DNA of 64,000 bases from Rhizobium mongolense USDA 1844 (lineage in GTDB: Bacteria > Pseudomonadota > Alphaproteobacteria > Rhizobiales > Rhizobiaceae): assembly GCF_000419765.1 (NCBI RefSeq), contig NZ_ATTQ01000012.1:124001-188000 (forward strand), in the 5' to 3' direction. The notes under the pieces are model-generated. The model did no database searches. It worked only from the letters and a program-made list of their open reading frames with translations, and was not told the origin of the DNA. Positions 1 to 9,192 of the stretch are shown piece by piece. The translations under genes were made by a program, and so were the position numbers. Positions within the stretch are counted from its first letter, which is position 1. The number at the start of each line of letters is the position of its first letter.

Positions 1-2
1 AC

Positions 3-611
3 TACAATGCGCCGCTCGGGAACGTCTTTCCGAAGCCGCTCGAAGTCGGCTATTCCCTGTTTTCCTATCTGGCCAACAAGCGCGCCTCCGGCATTGGCGA
101 TCGCAACTCGCTGCTTCTGATCGCTGGTGAAGAGGCTGGCGGCAATATTGCGGCGGGTGTAGCACTGAAGGCACGCGATCATTATGCCGACGCGCTCGAC
201 GGCCAGATCCTGATTTCGCCGCTCCTCGATCCATTCATGGGCACCTCCTCCATCCGCAAGGCAGACGGCATTGGCATGCGCCAGCGCTGGACGGAAGGAT
301 GGAGCCATTATCTCAGCGGCGGCGGCTGTCACCCCTATGCGGCGCCCTGTCTCTGTTCGCGCATTGCCGGCGTTGCGCCGGCGCTGATTTTCACGGCGGA
401 GGACGATCCTCTGCGCGACGAGACCGTCGGTTATGCCGTCCGCCTCAAAGCGGCAGGCGTCGAGGTCCGCCAGCATATCCTCCCCGCCGGGGCAGGCTGG
501 CCATCTATCTACGGCGGGAAAACGGACGGCACCTCGAACTGGCAGGAGAACGTCAGCCGCGAGTTCAAAAGTTTCGTTCAGGAGTTAAGCGTTCAACGCC
601 AATTGCATTGA
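3..611 (+). CDS. Alpha/beta hydrolase-fold protein, 5' truncated, catalytic residues apparently lost
   Basis: The reading frame is open from the left edge to the TGA at 609-611, so the start lies outside the window. The visible part matches the C-terminal half of the hormone-sensitive-lipase-type alpha/beta hydrolases: the nucleophile-elbow region reads AGEEAGGNIAAG at about nt 126-161, where active family members have GDSAGG, so the serine position holds Glu. The acid region TAEDDPLRDE is recognisable near nt 391-420. The usual C-terminal His is not seen; the corresponding stretch reads AGAGWPSIYGG. It ends 48 bp before the efflux genes and probably precedes them in one transcript. I infer a non-catalytic or redirected member of the family rather than an esterase. 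Confidence 0.7.
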   Translation, partial: YNAPLGNVFPKPLEVGYSLFSYLANKRASGIGDRNSLLLIAGEEAGGNIAAGVALKARDHYADALDGQILISPLLDPFMGTSSIRKADGIGMRQRWTEGWSHYLSGGGCHPYAAPCLCSRIAGVAPALIFTAEDDPLRDETVGYAVRLKAAGVEVRQHILPAGAGWPSIYGGKTDGTSNWQENVSREFKSFVQELSVQRQLH

Positions 612-659
612 AAACGAACTGATTATCGTCGGCCGTATAGGGCCGCAAGGAGAGTACCA

Positions 660-1847
660 ATGACGTCCAGAAAGAATCGCTGGGCCCTGGTGGGCGCTGG
701 CATAGGGCTTGTTGCGTCTGTTTCAGCAGCCGCCATCTTTTTTGAATTGCCGATGGGCACGGCTGCTACGGCCGCTTCCGCGCCTGCACAAGCTCCCGCT
801 GTGCCGGTGACGGTTTCCCTCGTCGCAAGCCGTGATGTGACCACCTGGGAAGAGTTCTCGGGCCGTCTCGAAGCGGTCGATCGAGTTCAGCTACGCTCGC
901 GCGTTGCGGGCGCCATCCAGTCGGTCCACTTCCGCGAAGGTGCACTGGTGAAGGCCGGCGACCTGCTCTTCACAATCGATCCGGCCCCTTACCAAGCGGC
1001 GGTTTCTCAAGCGGAAGGGCAGGTTGCCTCCGCCGAGGCCAAGGTCAGCCTGGCGCAGATCGAGCTTGAGCGTGGCCGCCGGCTTTCGGATAGCCGCACG
1101 ATCTCTCAGAGCGATATGGACCAGCGCCAAAGCGCCTTTACCGAGGCGCAGGCAGGCCTGCGTACCGCGCAGGCGGCGCTGCAGTCGGCTCAGCTCGATC
1201 TCGGTTACACCGAGGTCAGGGCTCCGGTTTCCGGCCGAGTGGGCAAGCTGGAGATCACCGCCGGCAACCTTGTTGCTGCCGGTTCTGCTTCCCCAGCGCT
1301 CACGACGCTCGTCTCGATCGATCCGATCTATGCGAGCTTCAACGCCAGCGAAGAGATGGTGACGAAGGCGCTGTCGCAGCTTCCGGCCAATGACGGTGCG
1401 GTGCGCGCCCTCGAACAGATCCCGGTCGAGGTCGGCACGCTTGCTGATGAAGGCACGCCGATCAAGGGCAAGCTCCAGCTCGTCGACAACCAGGTCGATG
1501 CGGCAAGCGGCACAATCGGAGTCCGCGCCGTCTTCGACAATCCGGGCGGCAAGCTGATCCCCGGCCAGTTCGTTCGCGTCCGAATGGGCCAGCCGAAAGC
1601 CGAGAATAAGATCCTCGTCAGCGAGCGGGCGATTGGCACCGACCAGGACAAGAAGTTCGTCTTCGTCGTCGACGGCGAGAACAAGGTCAGCTATCGGCCG
1701 GTCCAGCTCGGCAGGGTAAGTGACGGCCTCCGCGTCGTCGAAAGCGGTCTGAACCCCGGCGAAAAGATCGTCGTCAATGGCCTGCAGCGCATCCGTCCGG
1801 GTGCGGTGGTCGAGCCGCAGATGGAAGAGAAAGTGGCGGCCAAGTAG
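660..1847 (+). CDS. RND efflux periplasmic adaptor (membrane fusion protein, AcrA/MexE type)
   Basis: This 395-residue protein is the periplasmic adaptor that links an inner-membrane RND pump to an outer-membrane channel. It has an N-terminal hydrophobic segment at about residues 10-30, then the lipoyl-like half-motif around SRVAGAIQSVHFREGALVKAG split by a long alpha-hairpin (about 100-170), the second lipoyl half ending YTEVRAPVSGRVG, and a C-terminal beta-barrel domain. ATG 660 follows an AAGGAG ribosome site at 647-652. The pump gene lies 233 bp downstream. No outer-membrane factor gene is present here, so it must borrow a TolC-like channel encoded elsewhere. Substrate cannot be deduced. 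Confidence 0.92.
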   Translation: MTSRKNRWALVGAGIGLVASVSAAAIFFELPMGTAATAASAPAQAPAVPVTVSLVASRDVTTWEEFSGRLEAVDRVQLRSRVAGAIQSVHFREGALVKAGDLLFTIDPAPYQAAVSQAEGQVASAEAKVSLAQIELERGRRLSDSRTISQSDMDQRQSAFTEAQAGLRTAQAALQSAQLDLGYTEVRAPVSGRVGKLEITAGNLVAAGSASPALTTLVSIDPIYASFNASEEMVTKALSQLPANDGAVRALEQIPVEVGTLADEGTPIKGKLQLVDNQVDAASGTIGVRAVFDNPGGKLIPGQFVRVRMGQPKAENKILVSERAIGTDQDKKFVFVVDGENKVSYRPVQLGRVSDGLRVVESGLNPGEKIVVNGLQRIRPGAVVEPQMEEKVAAK

Positions 1848-1864
1848 GCCCGCCATAGCAATTT

Positions 1865-1889
1865 GTCTTCTCCCCGGCGGGGAGAAGAC
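1865..1889. repeat. Perfect 11-bp inverted repeat between adaptor and pump genes
   Basis: The arms at 1865-1875 and 1879-1889 are perfectly complementary around a 3-base loop. The motif and the sequence after it (to about 1935) resemble the short palindromic intergenic elements scattered through rhizobial chromosomes. It lies in the 233-bp gap between the two efflux genes and would fold in the mRNA, so it could affect transcript stability or relative expression. No U-run follows, so it is not a typical terminator. Confidence 0.6.
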
Positions 1890-2080
1890 GTCCGCAGGAC
1901 AGATGAGGGGTGAGCGAAACGAAGGAGCGAACGTCTGAGCCAAAAGCGAAGACGACAGCTGCCGAGCCTCCCCGTCGTCCGGCCCTTCGGGCAACCAACG
2001 AAATGATTTGACCCGCCGGCGGTACACCAACCGCCGGACAGGGGTTTTGCATCCAAGTTCATGCCGGAGAGGGCTTTGAA

Positions 2081-5000
2081 ATGAACATCTCCAGATTCTT
2101 CGTGGACCGCCCGGTGTTTGCCGGCGTGCTTTCGGTCCTCATCCTCGTAGCCGGTCTGATCGGCCTCAGGGCACTGCCGATTTCCGAATATCCGGAGGTC
2201 GTGCCGCCGTCGATCGTCGTGCGTGCCACTTATCCGGGCGCCAATCCGGAAGTCATCGCGCAGACGGTTGCGACACCGCTCGAAGAGCAGATCAACGGCG
2301 TTGAAGACATGCTCTACATGTCCAGCCAGGCGACCTCCGATGGCGTCATGACGCTGACGGTAACCTTCAAGCTTGGCACCGACCCGGATAAGGCGCAGCA
2401 GCTGGTTCAGAACCGGGTTTCGCAGGCCGAACCCCGCCTCCCGGATGAGGTAAAGAGCATCGGCATCACCACCGTCAAGAGCTCTCCCGACCTGATGATG
2501 GTCGTCAACCTGATCTCGCCGGACAACCGCTACGACATCACCTATCTGCGCAATTACGGCGTCCTGAACATCAAGGACCGCCTGGCGCGCATCGATGGCG
2601 TGGGCCAGGTGCAGGTCTTCGGTTCGGGCGACTATTCGATGCGCGTCTGGATCGATCCGCAAAAGGCTGCCGAGCATAATCTCGCTGCCAGCGATATCAC
2701 CAATGCGATCCGCGAGCAGAACGTCCAGGCCGCTGCCGGCACGATCGGCGCTTCGCCGAGCCTGCCAGGCACAGAGCTGCAGCTGAACGTCAACGCTCAA
2801 GGGCGCCTGCAGACGCCCGAGCAATTCGGCAACATCATCGTCAAGACGGGCGCCAACGGTGAAATCACCCGCCTTCGCGACGTTGCACGCATCGAACTCG
2901 GCGCTGCCGACTATTCGCTGCGCTCGATCCTCGACGGCAAGCCGGCGGTCGCCATCCCGGTCTTCCAGTCTCCGGGCTCCAACGCCATCACCATCTCCGA
3001 CGAAGTCCAGAAGACGATGGAGGAGCTGAAGGTCGCAATGCCCGACGGGGTCAGTTACGAGATCGTCTATGACACGACGAAATTCGTCCGTTCGTCGATC
3101 GAGAAGGTCGTCGATACGCTGCTCGAAGCCATCGCTCTTGTCGTTCTCGTCGTGATCCTGTTCCTGCAGACGTGGCGTGCCTCGATCATCCCCCTAATTG
3201 CCGTTCCGGTATCGATCATAGGTACTTTCGCGGTGATGTACGTCTTCGGCTTTTCGATCAACGCACTCAGCCTCTTCGGCCTGGTGCTGGCGATCGGTAT
3301 CGTGGTGGATGATGCGATCGTCGTCGTCGAAAACGTCGAGCGCAACATCGAAAATGGGCTCAGCCCGCGCGATGCGACCTACAAGGCCATGAAGGAAGTT
3401 TCCGGCCCGATCATCGCGATCGCACTGGTGCTCGTCGCCGTCTTCGTGCCGCTCGCCTTCATCAGCGGCCTGTCAGGCCAGTTCTATCGCCAGTTCGCGC
3501 TGACGATCGCGATCTCGACGGTTATCTCGGCCTTCAACTCGCTGACCCTGTCTCCGGCGTTGGCAGCCCTCCTGCTGCAGGGTCACCACGCCAAGCGTGA
3601 CTGGCTGACGCGCGGCATGGACTTCATCTTCGGCTGGTTCTTCCGCGGCTTCAACCGCGTTTTTGGTGCAGGTTCGAAAGCCTATGGCAAGGGCGTTGGC
3701 GGCCTGCTGTCGCGCAAGAGCATCGTCATGGTCATCTACCTGGCGCTGGCTGGTGCGACCTACGGCCTCTTCAATGCCGTTCCGGGCGGTTTCGTGCCGG
3801 CACAGGACAAGCAGTATCTGATCGGTTTTGCCCAGCTGCCGGATGCCGCAAGCCTTGACCGGACCGAAGACGTCATCAAGCGGATGAGTGATATCGCCAT
3901 GGCCGAGCCCGGCGTTGCCCACGCAATCGCCTTTCCCGGCCTGTCGATCAACGGCTTCACCAACTCTTCAAACGCCGGCATCGTCTTTGTGACGCTGAAG
4001 GATTTTGAGGAGCGCAAGTCGCCGGCGCTTTCCGGCGGTGCGATTGCCATGTCCTTGAACCAGAAGTTCGGGGCGATCCAGGATGCCTTCATCGCCATGT
4101 TCCCGCCGCCGCCGGTCAACGGCCTCGGCACGACGGGCGGCTTCAAGATGCAGCTCGAAGACCGCGCCGGTCTCGGCTACCAGGCGCTCGACGAGGCCAA
4201 CAAGGCAATGATCGCCAAGGCCTACCAGGCCCCTGAGCTGACCGGCATCTTCTCTGCTTACCAGATCAACGTTCCGCAGCTCTTTGCCGACCTCGATCGC
4301 GCGAAGGCCGAACAGCTCGGTGTGTCGGTGACCGATGTCTTCGAAACGCTGCAGATCTATCTGGGTTCGCTCTATGTCAACGACTTCAATGCTTTCGGGC
4401 GCACCTACAGTGTCCGAGTGCAGGCCGATGCGAAGTTCCGCGCCCAGGCGGACGACATCGGCCAGTTGAAGGTTCGTTCGGCATCGGGCCAGATGATCCC
4501 GCTGTCGGCGTTGCTGAAGGTCAGCGCGACGACCGGGCCGGAGCGGACCAACCGTTATAACGGTTTCCTCTCCGCCGATATCAACGGCGGTCCTGCTCCG
4601 GGCTTCTCCTCCGGCCAAGCTCAAGCCGCGATCGAAAAAATCGCCAACGAGACGCTGCCGAAGGGCATCAGCTTCGAGTGGACGGATCTGACCTATCAGC
4701 AGATCCTGGCAGGCAATTCCGGCGTGATCGTCTTCCCGCTGGCGCTGCTCCTCGTCTTCCTCGTGCTGGCTGCCCAGTATGAAAGCCTGACCCTGCCGCT
4801 TGCGATCATCATGATCGTGCCGATGGGCGTGCTGGCCGCGTTGACGGGCGTCTGGCTGACGGGCGGAGATAACAACATCTTCACGCAGATTGGCCTCGTG
4901 GTCCTTGTCGGTCTCTCGGCAAAGAACGCGATCCTGATCGTGGAATTCGCCCGTGAACTGGAGTTCGAAGGCCGTACGCCGGTCCAGGCGGCGATCGAGG

Positions 5001-5278
5001 CAAGCCGTCTGCGTCTTCGCCCGATCCTGATGACCTCCTTGGCCTTCATCATGGGTGTCGTGCCGCTGGTCGTCTCCACCGGTGCCGGTGCGGAAATGCG
5101 CGCCGCCATGGGTGTCGCGGTCTTTGCCGGCATGATCGGCGTGACCTTCTTCGGCATCTTCATGACGCCGGTCTTCTATGTGCTGCTCCGCAAGCTGACG
5201 GGCAACCGTCCGCTGGTGCAGCACAACGACAATCGTCCGCCGTCGGAAGAGGCCGCCATCCGGGTCGCAGCGGAGTAA
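2081..5278 (+). CDS. RND multidrug efflux pump, AcrB/MexF type (HAE-1 family)
   Basis: This is a full-length (1065 aa) inner-membrane proton-driven drug exporter. It begins with the typical N-terminus of the family (ISRFFVDRPVFAGVLSVL as the first membrane segment), has two large periplasmic loops, and keeps the proton-relay residues: the Asp pair D410-D411 in GIVVDDAIVVVENVER and the Lys K948 in LSAKNAILIVEFA. Twelve membrane segments can be drawn. It forms an operon with the adaptor at 660-1847 and is followed by a strong terminator. HAE-1 pumps export hydrophobic and amphiphilic compounds; the exact substrate range and any dedicated local regulator are not visible in this window. Confidence 0.95.
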   Translation: MNISRFFVDRPVFAGVLSVLILVAGLIGLRALPISEYPEVVPPSIVVRATYPGANPEVIAQTVATPLEEQINGVEDMLYMSSQATSDGVMTLTVTFKLGTDPDKAQQLVQNRVSQAEPRLPDEVKSIGITTVKSSPDLMMVVNLISPDNRYDITYLRNYGVLNIKDRLARIDGVGQVQVFGSGDYSMRVWIDPQKAAEHNLAASDITNAIREQNVQAAAGTIGASPSLPGTELQLNVNAQGRLQTPEQFGNIIVKTGANGEITRLRDVARIELGAADYSLRSILDGKPAVAIPVFQSPGSNAITISDEVQKTMEELKVAMPDGVSYEIVYDTTKFVRSSIEKVVDTLLEAIALVVLVVILFLQTWRASIIPLIAVPVSIIGTFAVMYVFGFSINALSLFGLVLAIGIVVDDAIVVVENVERNIENGLSPRDATYKAMKEVSGPIIAIALVLVAVFVPLAFISGLSGQFYRQFALTIAISTVISAFNSLTLSPALAALLLQGHHAKRDWLTRGMDFIFGWFFRGFNRVFGAGSKAYGKGVGGLLSRKSIVMVIYLALAGATYGLFNAVPGGFVPAQDKQYLIGFAQLPDAASLDRTEDVIKRMSDIAMAEPGVAHAIAFPGLSINGFTNSSNAGIVFVTLKDFEERKSPALSGGAIAMSLNQKFGAIQDAFIAMFPPPPVNGLGTTGGFKMQLEDRAGLGYQALDEANKAMIAKAYQAPELTGIFSAYQINVPQLFADLDRAKAEQLGVSVTDVFETLQIYLGSLYVNDFNAFGRTYSVRVQADAKFRAQADDIGQLKVRSASGQMIPLSALLKVSATTGPERTNRYNGFLSADINGGPAPGFSSGQAQAAIEKIANETLPKGISFEWTDLTYQQILAGNSGVIVFPLALLLVFLVLAAQYESLTLPLAIIMIVPMGVLAALTGVWLTGGDNNIFTQIGLVVLVGLSAKNAILIVEFARELEFEGRTPVQAAIEASRLRLRPILMTSLAFIMGVVPLVVSTGAGAEMRAAMGVAVFAGMIGVTFFGIFMTPVFYVLLRKLTGNRPLVQHNDNRPPSEEAAIRVAAE

Positions 5279-5301
5279 GCGGCAACATCATCAAATCAGC
5301 A

Positions 5302-5328
5302 GGCGGGACATCCAGTCCCGCCTTTTTT
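5302..5328 (+). terminator. Rho-independent terminator of the efflux operon
   Basis: An 8-bp GC-rich perfect stem (5302-5309 with 5315-5322) around a 5-base loop is followed directly by six T residues, 23 bp after the pump stop codon. Confidence 0.92.
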
Positions 5329-5428
5329 ATTTGCATGGACGCGTCGCAGGTTTATGTCTTGATGAACGTACATCGGATGGACGGAGCCATTCGGAAAGAT
5401 AGGCCGACTGCCCGTTCTGGAGGAAAGA

Positions 5429-7213
5429 ATGAACGACTACAAGCCGCCGAAGCGCCGCCTGCGTTCGCAGGACTGGTTCGATAACCCTGACCATATCGAC
5501 ATGACGGCGCTCTATCTGGAGCGCTTCATGAACTACGGCATCACACCGGAAGAGTTGCGCTGCGGCAAGCCGATCATCGGGATTGCCCAGAGCGGCAGCG
5601 ATCTTACGCCCTGCAACAGGGTGCATGTCGAACTTGCCAAGCGGGTGCGCGACGGTATTCGCGATGCCGGCGGCATTCCAATCGAATTCCCGACGCATCC
5701 GATCTTCGAAAACTGCAAGCGTCCGACGGCCGCACTCGACCGCAATCTCGCCTATCTCGGGCTCGTCGAAATTCTCTATGGCTATCCGCTCGATGGCGTC
5801 GTGCTGACCACCGGCTGCGACAAGACCACGCCTTCGGCGATTATGGCGGCTTCCACCGTCGATATTCCCGCCATTGTACTTTCAGGCGGGCCGATGCTTG
5901 ATGGGTGGCACGAGGGCGAACTGGCGGGATCGGGAACTGTGATCTGGCGCATGCGGCGCAAATTCGGTGCCGGCGAAATCGACCGGGAAGAGTTCCTTCA
6001 GGCCGCGCTCGATTCCGCACCATCCGTCGGCCACTGCAATACGATGGGCACCGCTTCGACGATGAACGCGCTTGCCGAAGCACTCGGCCTGTCGCTGACG
6101 GGTTGTGGCGCCATTCCGGCGGCTTACCGCGAGCGCGGCCAGATGGCCTACCGCACCGGGCGCCGTGCCGTCGAGATCGTGTTCGAAGACCTGAAACCAT
6201 CGGATATCCTGACGCGCGAGGCTTTCCTCAACGCCATCCGCACCAATTCGGCGATCGGCGGTTCGACCAATGCCCAGCCGCACCTGGCGGCCATGGCGAA
6301 ACATGCCGGTGTCGAGCTTCATCCCGACGACTGGCAGGTCCATGGCTTCGATATCCCGCTGCTTGCCAACGTCCAGCCGGCAGGTGCCTATCTCGGCGAG
6401 CGCTATCACAGGGCAGGCGGCACGCCTGCGGTCATGTGGGAACTGCTGCAGGCCTCTAAGCTCGACGGCAACTGTCGGACCGTCACCGGCAAGACGTTGG
6501 CCGAAAACCTGGAAGGCCGGCAGGCAAGCGACCGTGAGGTCATCCGGCCGTTTGCGGAACCTCTCAAGGAGCGGGCTGGCTTCCTCGTACTCAAGGGCAA
6601 TCTCTTCGATTTCGCGATCATGAAGATGAGCGTGGTCTCGGACGATTTCCGCAGACGCTACCTGCAGGAGCCTGGGCGTGAAGGCATATTCGAAGGCAAG
6701 GCGACCGTCTTCGACGGTTCCGAGGACTATCACAAGCGCATCAATGATCCGTCGCTCAATATCGACGAGAATACCATCCTCGTCATCCGCGGGGCAGGGC
6801 CGATCGGTTGGCCGGGTTCAGCTGAAGTCGTCAATATGCAGCCGCCGGACCACCTCTTAAAACGCGGTATCAGCAGCCTGCCGACGATCGGCGATGGCCG
6901 CCAATCCGGTACGGCGGACAGTCCTTCGATCCTCAATGCCTCGCCGGAAAGTGCCGCCGGCGGCGGTCTCGCCTGGCTTCGCACCGGTGACATCATCCGC
7001 ATCGATTTCAATCTGGGCCGCTGCGACATGTTGGTCGACGACGCAGAGATCGAATGCCGGAAAGGGGAAGGTGTCCCGCCCGTGCCGCCGGACGCCACGC
7101 CATGGCAGCGCATCTACCGCCGGTCGGTCAGTCAGCTTTCGGAAGGGGCTGTGCTTGAAGGGGCGGCAGACTTCCGACAGATTGCAAGGGTTCCGCCGCG
7201 CCACAATCATTAG
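5429..7213 (+). CDS. xylD: D-xylonate dehydratase (IlvD/Edd family)
   Basis: This 594-residue protein belongs to the Fe-S dehydratases of sugar acids and branched-chain precursors. The N-terminus (RSQDWFDNPDHIDMTALYLE) and the C-terminal PRHNH match the Caulobacter-type D-xylonate dehydratase as I remember it, more closely than IlvD or Edd proper; L-arabonate dehydratase is the main alternative. Cluster-ligand cysteines are at C62 (PCNR), C130 (TTGCDKTT) and C203 (GHCNTMGT). The reaction would be D-xylonate to 2-keto-3-deoxy-xylonate in oxidative pentose breakdown. No other xylose or arabinose genes are adjacent, so it sits apart from its pathway. ATG 5429 follows a GGAGG-like site at 5419-5423. 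Confidence 0.82.
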   Translation: MNDYKPPKRRLRSQDWFDNPDHIDMTALYLERFMNYGITPEELRCGKPIIGIAQSGSDLTPCNRVHVELAKRVRDGIRDAGGIPIEFPTHPIFENCKRPTAALDRNLAYLGLVEILYGYPLDGVVLTTGCDKTTPSAIMAASTVDIPAIVLSGGPMLDGWHEGELAGSGTVIWRMRRKFGAGEIDREEFLQAALDSAPSVGHCNTMGTASTMNALAEALGLSLTGCGAIPAAYRERGQMAYRTGRRAVEIVFEDLKPSDILTREAFLNAIRTNSAIGGSTNAQPHLAAMAKHAGVELHPDDWQVHGFDIPLLANVQPAGAYLGERYHRAGGTPAVMWELLQASKLDGNCRTVTGKTLAENLEGRQASDREVIRPFAEPLKERAGFLVLKGNLFDFAIMKMSVVSDDFRRRYLQEPGREGIFEGKATVFDGSEDYHKRINDPSLNIDENTILVIRGAGPIGWPGSAEVVNMQPPDHLLKRGISSLPTIGDGRQSGTADSPSILNASPESAAGGGLAWLRTGDIIRIDFNLGRCDMLVDDAEIECRKGEGVPPVPPDATPWQRIYRRSVSQLSEGAVLEGAADFRQIARVPPRHNH

Positions 7214-7344
7214 GCGAATAAATTCTGCGGGAGTAAGGAAGAGTACTCCCAATAGCCAGCTCGGCAATCCATAAAAGGGTTCGTTAATGTGGGTTTGAGA
7301 CGGTATCATAGTTTCTCGCATCTGCTTAAGACTGAGACAGTCAA

Positions 7345-9192
7345 TTGCCGAAAAGGACACCGACCCGGTCGGAACAGGAATTCCAGGATCTGTTAAGGCG
7401 CCTCGAGCTTGCGCTCGATGCGTCGCAGATCGGCGTTTGGGAGCACGATGTGCGCACCAACCAGATCCTCTGGGATGCGCAAATGCACCGGCTCTATCAA
7501 ACGGGCGAGACCATGCGCGTCCTTCCGACATCGTTTTGGTTTGACGCGGTTCATCAGGAAGACCGCCAACGCGCATTGCAGGAATTCGACGAGGCGATCG
7601 CCCGGCGCGGCGCCTATAATTCCGAATTCCGTATCATCCTGCCGAACGGCGAAGTCCGGCATTTGCGCTCGCGGGCGCATTTCTACGTCAGCGAGGAGGG
7701 TGCTCCCTCATTCATCGGCGCCGAGTGGGACGTCACGGCCGATGTCATGCTGAACGCGGAGCTGAAGCGTCAGCGGCAGGTCGCCGAAGCGCGGGCAAGG
7801 GCGCTCGAGGAAAGCAACGCACGGATCGAGTATGCTGCCGAACATGATTACCTGACCGGGCTGCCCAACCGCCGCCTGTTCGACAGGCGGTTTGCCGAAC
7901 TGCATGCCGACAAGTCGATCTCGACGCTTGCGATCCTTCACCTTGGTCTCGACCAGTTCAAGCAGATCAACGACAGCCATGGCCACGCCGCAGGTGACGC
8001 CGTTCTGCGCGCGGCAGCGCTGCGGATGGCGGCCGCCGTTCCAGGAAACAGCCTGGTTGCGCGCGTTGGCGGCGATGAATTTGTCATTCTGCTGTGGAAT
8101 TTCGCAGGTGTCGAAGAACTCACGCGCATTGCCGCGGATGTCCAGCAGCGGCTGCGAAAGAAGATCCGGTTCGGCCAGGAATTGCTGCAATCCGGTACCT
8201 CGATCGGGATATCATGGAGCGCCGGCCGGCGGACGCGCAATCTCTTCACCGAGTCCGATCTTGCGCTCTATCAGGCGAAGAAACTTGGGGTAAACCGCGT
8301 CGAATTCTTTACCCGGCAGTTGCGGGACGACCTGCTCGGCAAACGGCGTCTCGCCGAAGAGCTGAAGCGCGGGCTGGAGCGCGGAGAGATTGTTCCTTAT
8401 TACCAAGTGCAGTTCGACGCCAAGACGCGGGCGATTTCCGGCCTCGAAGCGCTTGCCCGCTGGATTCATCCGGAAAGGGGCGTGCTGTCGCCGGCCGTCT
8501 TCTTGAAGGCCGCGGATGAGAATGGGCTGTCGGCGGAAATCGACGCGGCGATTCTGAAAACGGCGCTGGAGGATCGCCGGCATTGGCAGGATCGGGGTGC
8601 CGCCGTTCCGCGCATAGCGGTCAATATTTCGAGCGCGCGGCTGTTCGATCCGGCGTTGCTCGACAGCCTGCGGGCGCTTGCGGTTCCTCCGGGCGAATTC
8701 GCTTTCGAACTGGTGGAGACGATCTTTCTCGACGATCCCGATGACAAGCTCTTGAGCAACATCGATCAGATCAAACAGATGAGCATCGATATCGAGATCG
8801 ACGATTTTGGTTCGGGGCACGCCTCGTTGATCGGGTTGGCTAGGCTGCGCCCAAAACGTTTGAAACTCGACCGGCAACTGGTGACTGACATCGTCGAATC
8901 CGAGGAGCAGCGCTGTGTCGTCAGCTCCATCATCGACATCGCCAAGGCGCTCAACGTGGGCGTGATCGCTGAAGGCGTTGAAACGGAGGGCCATGCCGAA
9001 GCGTTGACGCAGCTCGGCTGCGACATGCTGCAAGGGTACGCGCTCGGCTATCCGATGCCGGCTGCGGAGATCGGCAAGCTCATTTCGCCGGCCCGCCGGA
9101 CCCCGGCCAAATCAGGCGCGGGCAGCCGGATGCTGGCGGTTACGGCTCCAGCTCCCGGCGGGCTTCCAGATACCATTCGACAAAGGCCCTGA
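7345..9192 (+). CDS. PAS-GGDEF-EAL cyclic-di-GMP signalling protein
   Basis: The 615-residue soluble protein has a PAS/PAC sensor domain (about residues 15-130), a short helix, a GGDEF domain with intact GGDEF at 242-246, and an EAL domain starting near residue 345 with E368 in LEAL. The EAL metal and catalytic residues look complete (VNIS, ELVETIF, IDDFGSG, LKLDR, AEGVE), so phosphodiesterase activity is likely. The GGDEF lacks the RxxD inhibitory site five residues upstream (PGNS instead). The only start in frame before the PAS domain is TTG at 7345, because a TGA lies at 7333-7335. Its 3' end overlaps the convergent epimerase gene by 53 bp. No membrane segment is seen. Confidence 0.9.
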   Translation: MPKRTPTRSEQEFQDLLRRLELALDASQIGVWEHDVRTNQILWDAQMHRLYQTGETMRVLPTSFWFDAVHQEDRQRALQEFDEAIARRGAYNSEFRIILPNGEVRHLRSRAHFYVSEEGAPSFIGAEWDVTADVMLNAELKRQRQVAEARARALEESNARIEYAAEHDYLTGLPNRRLFDRRFAELHADKSISTLAILHLGLDQFKQINDSHGHAAGDAVLRAAALRMAAAVPGNSLVARVGGDEFVILLWNFAGVEELTRIAADVQQRLRKKIRFGQELLQSGTSIGISWSAGRRTRNLFTESDLALYQAKKLGVNRVEFFTRQLRDDLLGKRRLAEELKRGLERGEIVPYYQVQFDAKTRAISGLEALARWIHPERGVLSPAVFLKAADENGLSAEIDAAILKTALEDRRHWQDRGAAVPRIAVNISSARLFDPALLDSLRALAVPPGEFAFELVETIFLDDPDDKLLSNIDQIKQMSIDIEIDDFGSGHASLIGLARLRPKRLKLDRQLVTDIVESEEQRCVVSSIIDIAKALNVGVIAEGVETEGHAEALTQLGCDMLQGYALGYPMPAAEIGKLISPARRTPAKSGAGSRMLAVTAPAPGGLPDTIRQRP

